DNA from: Przewalskia tangutica
Lineage: Eukaryota > Streptophyta > Magnoliopsida > Solanales > Solanaceae
NCBI GenBank assembly: GCA_029844215.1
Contig: CM056738.1
Span: 48,682,388 to 48,746,387, forward strand
Direction: 5' to 3'
DNA length: 64,000 nt
Below the pieces are notes generated by a model, which saw only the letters and a list, made by a program, of their open reading frames with translations, was not told the DNA's origin and searched no databases. Position numbers and translations under genes: made by a program. Each line of letters opens with the position of its first letter. Position 1 is the stretch's first letter. Positions 1 through 10,483 of this stretch are shown piece by piece.

Positions 1-866
1 AAGCAAGGTACAAGAGGGGTAGCCTCACCTTGGGGTTGGGGGGTGGGGGGTTGATAGTGGTACTCTGGTGTAATACATCAAGAGCCTAATATTAATGCTC
101 TTGTCGTTTTCGACCTCTGCGTCTCTGAAGAAAAGTAAGAGTGCCAGTTTGTTTCGCTGTTTTTGGAAAGGACAAGACCATGATGAGCAGCTAGGGTTTT
201 TGAACCCTTTGAATAGTAAGTTCCCAAATGAGGAGGGCTTTTTTCCCTTTTGCGCTTAAGGCGCCGAATTGGGTTGGGCCTTTTCGCCATGGGCTCAGTT
301 GAATATTTAATAAAAAGGGGAATGGCCCAAGTCTTTTAAATGACCTTAATCAATTATGGCCATATGTTGCAAATGTGGTCACATTTTAAATCAAATATGG
401 TAAATTAAATTCGTAAATAGCCTAATTAAATTAATAGCTTCATTTTAAGTATGATTTTGACACTATTCTAAATTTAGGAATTTGAAATCATGCAAACATC
501 TTTTTAATTCTAAAATGTGACTTGAAACGGAGATGTAATCCCTTTATCATGTTTAATTAGATAATTTTTCAATTTTTACGGAGTAGAACATTAATTCCTT
601 TAAATTAAGAATTATTTAAAACAATTAAATTATAATTGTCTGTCAAAATTCCAAAATCATGATTTATGATCAAATTATGTAAAATTAGGACGTGATATAT
701 AATAAATATAACGGAAGATATTTTGTCAAATGAAATGACAAAATACTCCTAGAATAATTTGTAAAATCACATTTATCCTGTAAAAAATATATTTCACTCC
801 GTCTGTGATTCGATATCCTCGAATAATTAAATAAAATTATTAGAGGGTAAAAATTAGGTGTCAACA
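1..866 (-). repeat. Probable LTR of a gypsy-type element, cut by the window edge
   Basis: Read on the minus strand, the right end begins TGTTGACACCTAATTTTT, a start typical of many dicot gypsy LTRs, and then runs about 500 bases of AT-rich DNA. Around 310-240 there is an AT-rich TATA-like stretch, then GGCCCA (site II-like) and a telo-box AAACCCTAG at about 190-198, with a pyrimidine-rich leader after it. The other end lies beyond position 1, so neither the PBS nor the full length can be seen. The alternative is a promoter and first exon of a host gene read leftwards: a donor-like AAG/GTGAGG lies at 29/28. I prefer the LTR because of the TG start, but with low confidence. Confidence 0.4.
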
Positions 867-2168
867 GACACTATAATATAATGACATCAAATCGGCCTCA
901 CACAATCGTCTATGTATGCAATAACCAAAAAGAGTTAGTTATAACTCACCTTACCTTTCTCCTGCTGACACCTGGGTTGCACCTGCCATATTTTTCTAAA
1001 CAATATCACCTAAATAAGGTACATGGAGTAAGTTCTATAGATAGAATAGGGATAAGAGAATCGTATTGCATGAACATCGATATAAACCTGAAGTCTGAAA
1101 CAAATAAGGATATTTCGACCTCATATCCTCTTCGGCATCCCATGTCATTCCTCTACACGGTTATTCCTCCAAAGTACATTAACTGAAGTCACTTCTTTAG
1201 TTCACAACTTATGAATTTGGCAATCTAAGATAGCAACAGGATTTCCTCATGTGATAGGTCTTAGGTGGCCTAGACATCCTTAATGGGGGTGATGCGGGAG
1301 GGATCACTCAAGGACTTATGAAGCATTGACAAATGAAATACTAGATGAACGGCTTCTAACTCCAGGGGAAATTCGAGCTTATAAGCTACTTGGTTAGTGT
1401 TGTGTGACTTAATCAATACACATGCTCGAGGAACCCCCTTAGTGGTAAGCGAACGTTAGAACTGTGTGGACTAACATAGCCTAAGCTTCGGGTTACTGAA
1501 AGGGCTTCCAACCACCTTCACTTGGCTAGTTCACGGTCTTGTACTTAGCAACCCTGGTCTTGATCTTGTGGAATTAGTTACCCCATCTTGGTGTCGACTT
1601 GGGCATTAAAACCCCCTTGTCATTATCCAAGCCATGTTGACCGTATCCTCATCGACCGTCCAACACTTGGTTTGTACTCGGGTTTACACCTAGCAACTTG
1701 TGGTTAATCCTCATCCAAAACATTTCACTCCTTTCACCACCATACTCCAAAATACGTCCCTAACACCCACTATAACGGACACTGACCGATACCATACGTA
1801 AACAACTGTCCAATCCCGACAACACCCAAATAGTCCACGAGAAACACCAACCGAAAACCTCATTGTTTCAGATTATTTCGTTGTCTTTCCACTACCAAAC
1901 CATCAAGTATCGATCATCATCCTGAACCTCAACCCATATGAGACAACCTCACAAAATTTCTTGAGCCGATTCCCACCACAACAATCCGAAACAGCCTCTC
2001 AAACACTGCACTGTCGGCCTAGCTGTGAACCCGAGACCTACACTTTGTGTCTTGTTTTCGCGTCAACTTGTTCCCTTCCGAACTCAGACCCACTTACCCT
2101 CACTCACCCTTCGTACTTACATCAGATTATTATTAGAGTGAGGGAATCCTGTCCCACGCTTTCACACA
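867..2168. other. Unassigned DNA, probably decayed leader of a gypsy element
   Basis: No reading frame here looks like a known protein. The stretch 1560-1900 is C- and A-rich with little G, which resembles an untranslated leader. It leads directly into the protease-like frame at 2169, so it may be 5' sequence of the same decayed element. Short open frames at 881-1186 and 1961-2209 have no family features I recognise. Confidence 0.3.
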
Positions 2169-2577
2169 ATGTCTCTCACAAGAAAGGAATTACGGAGGAT
2201 TATGTATGACGTTTTGACTGACCGATTGCAAGCCTTGAAAAAGGAACTTGTCGGACCTACCAAAACCAAGCCTCTAACAAAATACCCAAGATATGAAGAA
2301 AAGGACGGTGCATCCTTTTTCAACCCATTGTATAATCACGAACGTGAGAAAACACAAGAAGATCAATCATTTCACACGCATTGCAAAGTAAATGATAAAA
2401 TGTGCCACGTGATTATTGATGGAAGAAGTAGTGTCAACTTGGCCTCCGTTGAAATGGTGGATAAGTTAAAACTACCCATCTGCAATCATCTGAAGCCATA
2501 TGATCTCTAATGGTTAAACCAATACGAAAGGCTAAGAGTAGAAAAACAAACTCTTGTTAGCTTTCAGATTGGAACAT
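2169..2577 (+). pseudogene. Gypsy retrotransposon protease fragment, broken
   Basis: The frame from 2169 carries a run of the pattern FHTxCxVxxKxCxVIIDGxSSVNxAS followed by VDKLKLP, which matches the segment around the aspartic-protease active site of gypsy polyproteins. The usual active-site DGGS or DTGA is here DGRS. The frame meets a stop at 2510, but the following codons still read as the next family segment (WLN then a VEKQTLVSFQIG-like stretch). At 2578 it is cut by an Athila-like LTR end. Reverse transcriptase and integrase are absent, so this is a relic. Confidence 0.6.
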
Positions 2578-2723
2578 TGTTAAGTCCATTTTAGGACTGT
2601 TTTAGAGTCTAGTTTAGGGAGTCTTGTGTATTTTTACTATTTTGTACAGTATTATGCTTTGTTTGTTGTGTTTTCAGATAATAAGCGACTTAGGTGGAAG
2701 ATGGGGAATTAGAGATGAAATGG
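2578..2723 (+). repeat. Truncated Athila-like LTR, first 146 bp
   Basis: This stretch aligns base for base, with few changes, to the first about 150 bases of the complete LTR at 3292 (shared start TGTTAAGT, shared GGACTGTTTTAGAGTCTAG). The match stops after GAGATGAAATGGC at 2723, where the sequence switches to 3' internal sequence of the same kind of element. The five bases before it are AACAT. It is an LTR start that lost the rest of its LTR and most of its interior in a deletion. Confidence 0.75.
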
Positions 2724-3291
2724 CTAAGTGTAACTTGAAGTACGAATGGTCTCAATCTAGAAAAGAAAATAAAAATTGGGGATTGTAGTGAATTGAAATG
2801 AAGAATGAAGTGTGGTTTGGTTGGTCCTATGCTTATGGTAATTCTGAGTCTAAATGCCATTTTACCTACCTTTGCCCTAAGCCTAACGATACAATCCTGA
2901 AAAGTCCTAATAATTCTTGAACATGCGTGTCTACATTAGTAGAGAGTTAGCAAATTAAGCAAGCTATAGAATTTTGGCCCGATGGACTGTTGGAAAGAAA
3001 TTCCCTTGTGCATATACTGATATTGAATACTTGGTTGAGTCAGTAGTCATGTTTGGATGACCATATTCCTTAATAACCTTAAATAAGCTTAATGTTTATC
3101 TGACTTGGAATTCTAGATAGCAAACTAGTGGCTAGAAAGTTTCTGAGAATGATATTGCATGTGTTCATGATCTTCGAGGCAGAAATATTATGATTGACTT
3201 GATTCATGTTTAGAGACTTTGTGTCTTTTTATTTTTAGAGTGTCTAGAGTTCTTTACTCGGGGGAGAGTAAAGTTTAAGTTTGGAGGTATT
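2724..3291 (+). other. 3' internal untranslated region of an Athila-like element
   Basis: No open frame. The wording of the sequence (a stretch with CCCTAAGCCTAACG and AAAAGTCCTAATA, then GAGAGTAAAGTTTAAGTTTGGAGG) is that of the non-coding tract between the env-like region and the 3' LTR of Athila elements. It ends with a purine-rich tract directly abutting the LTR at 3292. Confidence 0.55.
3278..3291 (+). other. Polypurine tract candidate upstream of LTR 3292
   Basis: AGTTTGGAGGTATT lies directly before the TGTTAAG start of the LTR. Athila elements have a similar AAGTTTGG-type tract there for plus-strand priming. Its presence means this LTR served as a 3' LTR, although a PBS also follows the same LTR. 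Confidence 0.5.
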
Positions 3292-3616
3292 TGTTAAGTC
3301 TATTTTAGGACTGTTTTAGAGTCTAGTTTAGGAAATCTTTTATGTGTATTTTTACTATTTTATACAGTATTATGCTTTGTTTGTTGTGATTTCAGATAAT
3401 AAGCGACTTAGGTGGAAGATGGCAAATTTGAGATGAAATGGCAGATATTGAGGGAGAAAGTGCACAAGCAAAGCCCAAACAATCAAGCAAAGGCATCCCG
3501 AGAAGAATGAAAAAAGGCTGGCAAAATCTGGAAGAAACAGTGTCAAGAGCCGCGACTGAAGGAATTAGAGTCGAGGCTCTGAATTTCTAGTAGCTGACAG
3601 AATTTTACCGTCAAAG

Positions 3617-3718
3617 GCGTCGCGGCGCTTGGCAGCAGCGCCACGACGCAGAAATTCCAATGAGTCCAGTAGTTTCTCGGCTGATTAGGGCCGCGACGCT
3701 TGGCATCAGCGTCGCGGC
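3617..3718 (+). promoter_or_regulatory. Twin GC-rich hairpins in the U3 of the Athila-like LTR
   Basis: Hairpin 1 has arms 3617-3629 and 3637-3649 (13 bases, one mismatch) around the loop TGGCAGC. Hairpin 2 has arms 3690-3700 and 3708-3718 (11 bases, perfect) around the loop TGGCATC. Both arms are versions of GCGTCGCGGC, and the two loops differ by one base. They stand about 75-175 bases upstream of the TATA box in otherwise AT-rich DNA. A regulatory or packaging role is only inference. Confidence 0.6.
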
Positions 3719-3792
3719 GCTGACGCACGTATTTCAGAAAATAAGCCGACATTTAGTGAGGGTAAAGTGGTCTGAAACGACGTTTGCTCAAA

Positions 3793-3799
3793 TATAAAA
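3793..3799 (+). promoter_or_regulatory. TATA box of the Athila-like LTR
   Basis: TATAAAA inside the LTR, downstream of the GC hairpins and followed by a pyrimidine-rich stretch, fits the U3/R border of the element. Confidence 0.5.
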
Positions 3800-4659
3800 T
3801 CCTGAAACTCTCACATATCTCAGATCATACTTTGGAGGCTATGAATGGAGGCAAGAGCAAGATTAGAGACATCAAATTGTTCAAGTTCTTTTCCTTTACT
3901 TTATATATTACAGTTTATGTTGGATATTAAATTGGTTCTTAGCATGACAATGTCTAGGAGCTAATTTCTTTATTAGAGTTTTTCGTCGAATCGCTTGAAA
4001 CTCTTTCATATAATTAATGCATAGTTATTGATTTCTTCTTCAGCTATATTAAGATCTATTCAATATTATAGTGATTGTTTGATAATTGATTGACCATTAA
4101 TTGTCATAACTTATATGATTTCGAATCGAGATCTGAAAAGGGAGATTTGAATATGTTGTAGTTGTCTAGACATAGGTTAAAATTGTGGATGAAAATACCC
4201 CGATACTTGTGTAGTATTTAAGGTTATTGTTCTTAACCCTCCTGTGTGGTAAAATCTATCATAGAAATATAGAAGGTTCTGCACAAGGTTGAGTTTTTAT
4301 ATGTACTAACCGGAATATAAAACAGATTAGTTAACATGTTATCTTAATAAGAAGAAGTCATTAGCCTTGCATTAACAAGTGAAATAGTGGATAGTTGAGG
4401 AGATTGGAAACCCTAATTCCCTTCATAACTATTTTAAACCAAAGTATTATCATAATTAGTTTATTTTATGCACTTTGTTTAGTTTTAATCCTTAGTTATA
4501 AATCTCAAACCAAAAAACGTTGACCAAATAGATACCATAGATTAGATATTCGGTACTTGACAAACCAGTATCTATGGACGATAACTCGGTCTTACAGACT
4601 TTATTGTTTTAGCGATACGTACACTTGCGTAAGCACTTAGAATATCGCGAACAAGTTTT

Positions 4660-4677
4660 TGGCATCGTTGTCGGGGA
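4660..4677 (+). other. Primer binding site, tRNA-Asp type
   Basis: TGGCATCGTTGTCGGGGA differs at two positions from TGGCGCCGTTGCCGGGGA, the usual Athila-lineage PBS pairing with the 3' end of tRNA-Asp. It lies six bases after the LTR end. Both changes are C/G to T/A, as expected from deamination of methylated cytosine. Confidence 0.75.
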
Positions 4678-4890
4678 CTGGCGTACTATCAATATCAAAT
4701 TATTTATTCTTATTTCTAATTTGGTTTTTTTTAGCTGAACATTTTTGCCTTGATCTGTTTTTTTCTTTTTGATCGATTTCAGGAAACTTGTTTATGCGAA
4801 GTAGGAGAGGAGCAGACACTCTTATCCCTTTGAACCCTGAAATTGTGCAAACAAAACAGTAAAGATAAAAGAATTGTTGATTCGTTAGCA

Positions 4891-6677
4891 ATGGAAAATC
4901 AGCAAAACAACAATGATGTGAATGATGAGCTACCTCTTGTCATGAGACAAGTCCCGCATCCTGCAGAGAGGAGCTTGAAGGACTATATGTTGCCAACAAT
5001 TACAGGGGTGCAGACTTGCATCAGGCTTCCAGCTGTGAAAGCTAATAATTTGAGATAAAACCAGCGATCTTGCACATGGTTCAAGGCTCAGTTCAGTTTG
5101 AGGGGTTGCCGTCTGAAGATCCCCATATGCATTTAGCAAGCTTTTTTAAGGTGAAGTTTGGAAATAGAACAATTCCTTCTTTTCATCTCGTAAAGCGGCA
5201 TTTCTCTCTTTTATCATCTCTTCAAGGTCCTGGAGTTGTGTGCAACATTTAAATACAATGGTGTTACTGATGATGTCATTCGATTGAGGCTTTTCCCATT
5301 CTCACTCAGGGACAGAGCCAAGAGTTGGTTGAACTCCTTACAGGCGAACTCCATTACCACATGGCAGGACTTGGCGCAAAAGTTTCTTATCAAATTTTTC
5401 CCTCCATCGAAGGCAGCGAAGCTTAGAGAAGAGCTTAATATTTTTTACCAGTTGGAGAGAGAATCATTGTATGATGCATGTGAGTGGTTCAAAGACTTAC
5501 AGAAGAAGTGTCCGCATCATGGGATTGAGAAGTGGATGTTGGTCCACATATTCTACAATGGGTTGCGTGTGCTACTCGCACCATTATTGATGTTGCTGCA
5601 GGAGGAACGTTCATGAGCAAAAGTGTCAATGAGACACATGATTTATTAGAAGACAAGGCCACCAACAACCATCAGTGGTCAGATGAGAGAGCAACGAACA
5701 ATCGAAAAATGACTGGGGTTTATGAGTTGGATGCTATCACTGCATTGATTGCCCAGGTTGCCACTTTGACAAAACATTTGTAGCAGAACACCATGTCTGT
5801 TAAGGTAGTTCAGACATCAGTGGGTTGTGAGATTTGTGGGGGTCCCCATAATTTTGATAGGTGCACAGCAGTGGATCCAAATAATGTACCTATGGAGCAG
5901 GTTCAGGCAGTTGAAAATTTTCAGAGGCCCCACAACAACCCTTACTCCAACACATATAATTAGGGGAGGAGAAATCATCCCAACTTTTCATGGATGAATG
6001 ACCAAGGGCAGCAAGCTCAGTTTCAGAAGCTATTTCAACAGACCAATCCAGCTCCTCATGGACAGATCCAACAACAAAGCCTGTGCCACAAGCCCCACAA
6101 GAAGCTTGGATGAAGTAGAGCAAAGATCAAGCATCGTGGTCAACTCTCGAACGCTCATGAAAGAGACTAGGTCCTCACTTTCAACCCTGACCAACTCCCA
6201 TACTCAGTTCATGGCAGAAATAAGATCCTCTATTAGGAACTTGGAAACTCAAATGGGGCAGTTAGTAGAGAAATTGAGTGACAGACCGCAAGGCAACCTC
6301 TCTAGCAAAACAGTGATGAACCCAAGGGAGCAGTGTCAGAAAATCAGCCTGAGAAGTGGTAAACAGTTAGAGCAGGTTGCACCCCAACTAGTGGTTAAAA
6401 AGGAGAATGATTTAGAGGAGACAGTGGATGCAGAAAATGAGGGGGTTACTGATGACCTCCATATTTTAGAGAAGGCTCCACCAGCAGTCATGAGGGAATA
6501 CACAGACAGAATTCCTTACCCTCAAAGACTGCAGAAGAAGTCCCTAGATAAGCAGTTTTCTAAATTCCTAGAGGTATTAAAAAAACTGCACATCAATCTT
6601 CCTTTCATTGAAGTCTTGGAGAAAATGACAGCGTACGTCAAATATTTGAAAGAAATCCTCTTTAAAAAGAGAAAAAA
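4891..6677 (+). pseudogene. gag: Athila-like Gag, frameshifted and with internal stops
   Basis: Gag would form the particle of a Ty3/gypsy element. From an ATG at 4891 the first 56 codons match the Athila Gag N-terminus (RSLKDY, then TGVQTCI). A stop at 5056 and frame changes follow, and the frame continues at 5070-5252, 5236-5616 and 5532-5783. The core at 5236-5580 (FKYNGV, RLRLFPFSLRD, AKSWLNSL, FFPPSKAAKLR) is the retrotransposon gag domain. A CX2CX3HX4C knuckle-like motif (CEICGGPHNFDRC) lies near 5830-5868. Amber codons follow at 5781 and about 5960. Between LASFF and LELCATF there is an extra stretch of about 85 bases that the family does not have. The tail at 5998-6705 is charged and ends in a helical stretch before protease. 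Confidence 0.8.
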
Positions 6678-7178
6678 TTGGCAGACTATGAGACAGTGGT
6701 TCTGACAGAGGAGTGCAGTACAATATTGCAGAAGAAGCTTCCGCCAAAGTTGAGAGATCCAGAGAGTTTCACCTTACCTTGCACTATAGGGAAGGTGACA
6801 TGCAAGCAGGCTTTGTGTGATTTGGGGGCAAGTGTCAACCTGATGCCCTTTTCTGTGTTTCAAAGACTTGGGTTGAGGGAGCCAAAGCCAACCACAGTCA
6901 CCTTGCAGCTAGCTGATCGTTCAGTCGTACATCCCCGAGGTATAATTGAAGACGTATTGGTGAAAGTGGGAAAATTCATCTTTCCTGCTGACTTACTCAT
7001 TCTTGATATGGAGGAAGATGAGAATATGCCCATTATCCTTGGAAGACCATTCCTAGCTACAGGGAGAGCCCTCATTGATGTTGAAAAGGGAGAGTTAAAG
7101 CACAGAGCCCAAGATGAGGAAATGATATTCAAAGTTTTCAGGCCACCAACCGAGTCACAAGCAAGTGACAAATACTTT
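6678..7178 (+). pseudogene. Athila-like aspartic protease, interrupted by element A
   Basis: Retroviral-type aspartic protease that would cleave the polyprotein. The frame has LPPKLRDP, SFTLPCTIG, then the active-site segment LCDLGASVNLMP (about residues 47-58), and later GRPFLATGRALIDVEKG, the second conserved part of the fold. Asp in DLGAS is kept. The frame is open up to 7178, where minus-strand element A is inserted, and the same frame continues at 26107 on the far side. No reverse transcriptase follows there. Confidence 0.85.
7174..7178. repeat. Target-site duplication of element A, left copy (ACTTT)
   Basis: ACTTT lies directly before the A terminus TGTCACGAC and is repeated at 26102-26106 directly after the other terminus. 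A 5-bp duplication is the gypsy integrase signature. Confidence 0.9.
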
Positions 7179-7841
7179 TGTCACGACCCGACCCCGGGCC
7201 GCGACTGGTGCCCTACCTGGGCACCCTTCTAATCATAGAACATAACAAACTGCGGAAGATAAATAACACTTTTTTTTTTCTTTTATCAAAAACTAAGGCA
7301 AAGCCGATAAGACGGCCATAACATAAAAATTACCCGAAAGGGTCTACACTGTTTAACAATGTAAAAACAACTCTAGCCGATCCACTTACGGATGAATACG
7401 CACTCTAAGATTTGAACAAATACTATGACGACAAGGCCCCGCGTACCACTATATACATAACCATGACGACAAGCTCGGAACATTGGAGCTATCTCAAAAT
7501 CTTTGAACCAGATCCTAAGCTCGCGGATCCACAATCGTACCTAAACTGCGGACATGAACGCAGCCCCGAAGTCGCATAACAGTGCGAATATGGAACGGAA
7601 AATAAGGTACAGTAAACAAATCATAACTGTACAAAAGAATGATAGGGGCAAGTATAAAAGGGTAAATACCAGATCCTACCGTGTCATTACCATCTCGTGA
7701 ACTTAATCGTACCTTATTATCTTTTCCCATTTTTTCATAAAAGTTATAGTCACATTCTTACGTACATGCTCAGGAAAAACCGTCAAGTTCATTTCCATAT
7801 AACTTACTTACCTTGCATAACATAATCCGACCCTTTATGGA

Positions 7842-8270
7842 GGGACGCCTATACTGCCCAGCCCAATCTGGGACGCGATAAAGTCACATAGTCTGTCCAT
7901 AAAGGTATACTGCCCGGCCCATTCCTGGGACGCGATAAAGTCACATAGCCTGCCCATAAAGGTATACTGCCCGGTCCATTTCTGGGACGCGATAATGTCA
8001 TATAGTCTGCCCATAAAGGTATACTGCCTGGCCCATTTCTGGGACGCGATAATGTCATATAGTCTTCCCATAAAGGTATACTGCCCGGCCCATTTCTAGG
8101 ACACGATAATGTCATATAGTCTGCCCATAAAGGTATACTGCCCGGCCCATTTTTGGGACGCGATAATGTCATATAGTCTGCCCATAAAGGTATACTACCC
8201 GACCCATTTCTGGGACGCGATAATGTCATATAGTCTGCCCATTTCTCGAACGCGATAAAGTCATATAAAA
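7842..8270 (-). repeat. 57-bp tandem repeat array in A 3' LTR (7 units plus a partial)
   Basis: Units begin with TATACTGCCCGGCCCATTTC at 7850, 7906, 7963 and so on, and contain GGGACGCGATAATGTCATA. The period of 57 is divisible by three, so stop-free frames arise by geometry in more than one frame. I do not regard them as genes. The last unit is degenerate near 8240. Confidence 0.9.
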
Positions 8271-10473
8271 TCCGGGAATTTAACCCAACGTACTACATAC
8301 CTCTACTCCTTTAGAATGACTCTTTTTCAAATGAAACTTCCAAGATACTAACAACCGTAGTATCAAGTCATATCTACTTTTCAAGACAAGTCACAATACC
8401 TTTTTAGAAATACATTTACCGGCTTCTAAATCAAGTGACTTCTTTCTTAAAAACCTTAAGCAATTGGTACCTTTAAAACAATTTGCCCTTCTTTATTTCA
8501 AATCATTTCTTTGCTTACATTACTGAAGAAAACCATTATTTTAATCTTCCATAAAGTTGTTATAACCAACTTCCCATAAAGCCGTTATAACTCTTTATGT
8601 CTTAGACAAATTCATTCCTTTTATAACCAAGAGACTTATACTTTCAAATCAAATCACATAGCTTTCAAAATACTTCAAGTCTCTTAACTTTTAAGAAAAC
8701 AAGTTTCTTAACTTTAGAATAGCAAGAAATCAATACTTTCCAAATCAAGTATTCTATACTTTTAAATCAATTCATTTCTTCCTTTAAGAATCAAGTCCCA
8801 TAACATGAAAAAAATAAAGTCCCTTAACCTTTTAAAAAATTGAGGTTCATTGTCTTAAAACTTCATACGTAAATTCTTATAAATTAAGTAACATATACTT
8901 TGGTGCGTTGTGAATAGGTTAAACTTATTTATAACGATCTTAATCAAGTAGCCATGATCTAGAAAATGTAATACAATTTTGTCTTATCTTAGCTTCTATG
9001 CAGATGGAGAATTCTACTCATTTTAACTTAATTGATTGTCATTACATTTTCTTTTATTAACGCTGCAGTGGCTTGTTCGATACTTATTCTCATTTGTGTC
9101 ATAACTTAGCCAAGTCAACTTGGCTCCAAATACCTCCTAACGACTCTTACCAACATCCCCCATAAGACTTGGTAAGAACTTAGGATAACTTAGACATAAC
9201 CTTTACGTAGAGTAATCAACATACATACCTCTTAACTTCTAAGAGTAGAAGGAATCATGAAATAGTAACACATGTATATTCCATACATAGAATCATGTCA
9301 AAAGAAGGGAGAGGTTCACATACCTCGCGACGATTATCGACAATTAGCAAAATGCTCCGAAGTACTTCAACCTTGATAGATATTCCATCCTTCAAGTAGA
9401 ATACGCTATACTTAGTAATTCAACCTATAATGGCCATAATACGTCCATTAACCTCTAGCTTCGAACGTAGAATATTCTAAGTGCAAAGTCACTAAATTCT
9501 ACGGAAAATCGGACTGCACTTCCTTTGTTTCTACATACTTTGCCACCTTTTTCAAGGCTGAATTCAATAACCAAATACGCCACATTTAAGGTTCAATACA
9601 ACAACCAATCAAAGAGGATTACACGCCTTACAATACGTGTAAAATTTCGCCCCACAATTAATACCAATTAAGTCCTTAATCAAGGCCATTCACGACTAAC
9701 TTATTCAATAACACAAAGTCCTTTCCAATTCTTTTTAAATCCAACTTCTTAGGTCTAACATGTTATATAGTCATCAACAACTTAACAATTATAATTCCTT
9801 CTTTATATAACATGTGACGACTTAAACTAATAATCCAATTGAATTACAATCTTAGGGGCTAAACATACTAGTTTTCGGATTAGGGTTCCAATATCCATAA
9901 CACTTATCAACTTCATAATATATATCTCATACTTGCTAATATCCATAGTGTTACACCCCGTAGTTCCAGAGTATGTATATGAGGACGTACGTACGAGAAT
10001 ACGACATTAAAGTTGGAAAGGAAGAAAGATGTGATTTTTCGACGGAAAAGTTTCCGGATTTTGTGAAGGAAAAAGGTTCGTTAATGGGAATTGGATTCCC
10101 AGATTTGGTATTCGGACTTTTTGGAATATTTAAGAATTATGAAATTTTATTTCCGGAATTGGTCACGTGGGGCCCACGGGAGGAAATTTACGGTTTTGTG
10201 GGGCCCACTTTATTTTCGGATTTTTGGCATTACGGATATTTTTCGGAAGACGGAATATTTTGGACGAGTAGGGGGGCGACACGTGTCACCCCCCTTGAGG
10301 CCATGTGGGCCGATTGTTGTGGAGTGTTGGACGTTTTTCTTGGTGGACAAGTGGCCCATTTTTGTGGTGGCCACTTGTCCCATTGTTATGGTGGACAAAT
10401 GGTTGGCCAACTACCCACACACATGTACCCCATCCTCACCACACACTTGCCTAGATCTTGGCCATTGATTTTC

Positions 10474-10483
10474 CTATAAATAC
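10474..10483 (+). promoter_or_regulatory. TATA box of solo LTR S
   Basis: CTATAAATAC about 525 bases into the LTR, followed by a C- and T-rich leader. The same box stands at the same place in the LTRs of B and D. Confidence 0.6.

Larger units (their letters stand above)
3292..4653 (+). repeat. Athila-like LTR, complete (1,362 bp)
   Basis: It starts TGTTAAGTC and ends GCGAACA, so it has the TG...CA ends of an LTR. Six bases after the end comes a tRNA-Asp-type PBS. A TATAAAA lies at 3793 and two GC-rich hairpins stand upstream of it. The LTR is preceded by a polypurine-like tract and by 3' internal sequence, and followed by PBS and gag. It therefore joins two internal regions, which suggests a tandem LTR-internal-LTR-internal array formed by recombination. 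Confidence 0.8.

Noticed and set aside
1..290. Host gene promoter and first exon read leftwards
   Set aside because: The donor-like site and promoter words are suggestive, but the region joins without a break to an LTR-like start at 866. It is kept only as an alternative.
7835..8229. Open frames of 78 and 126 codons with 19-residue repeats, and twins at 16270-16676
   Set aside because: They lie in the 57-bp LTR array. A period divisible by three keeps frames open without selection, and two frames are open at once.
7842..8270. CRISPR-like array of regular repeats
   Set aside because: Units are contiguous with no unique spacers, and lie in a plant LTR.
10210..10410. Short frames shared by several LTRs on the minus strand (also 28663-28872 and 34587-34796)
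   Set aside because: They follow from LTR copies being alike; there is no domain, and they lie opposite to the U3 frame.
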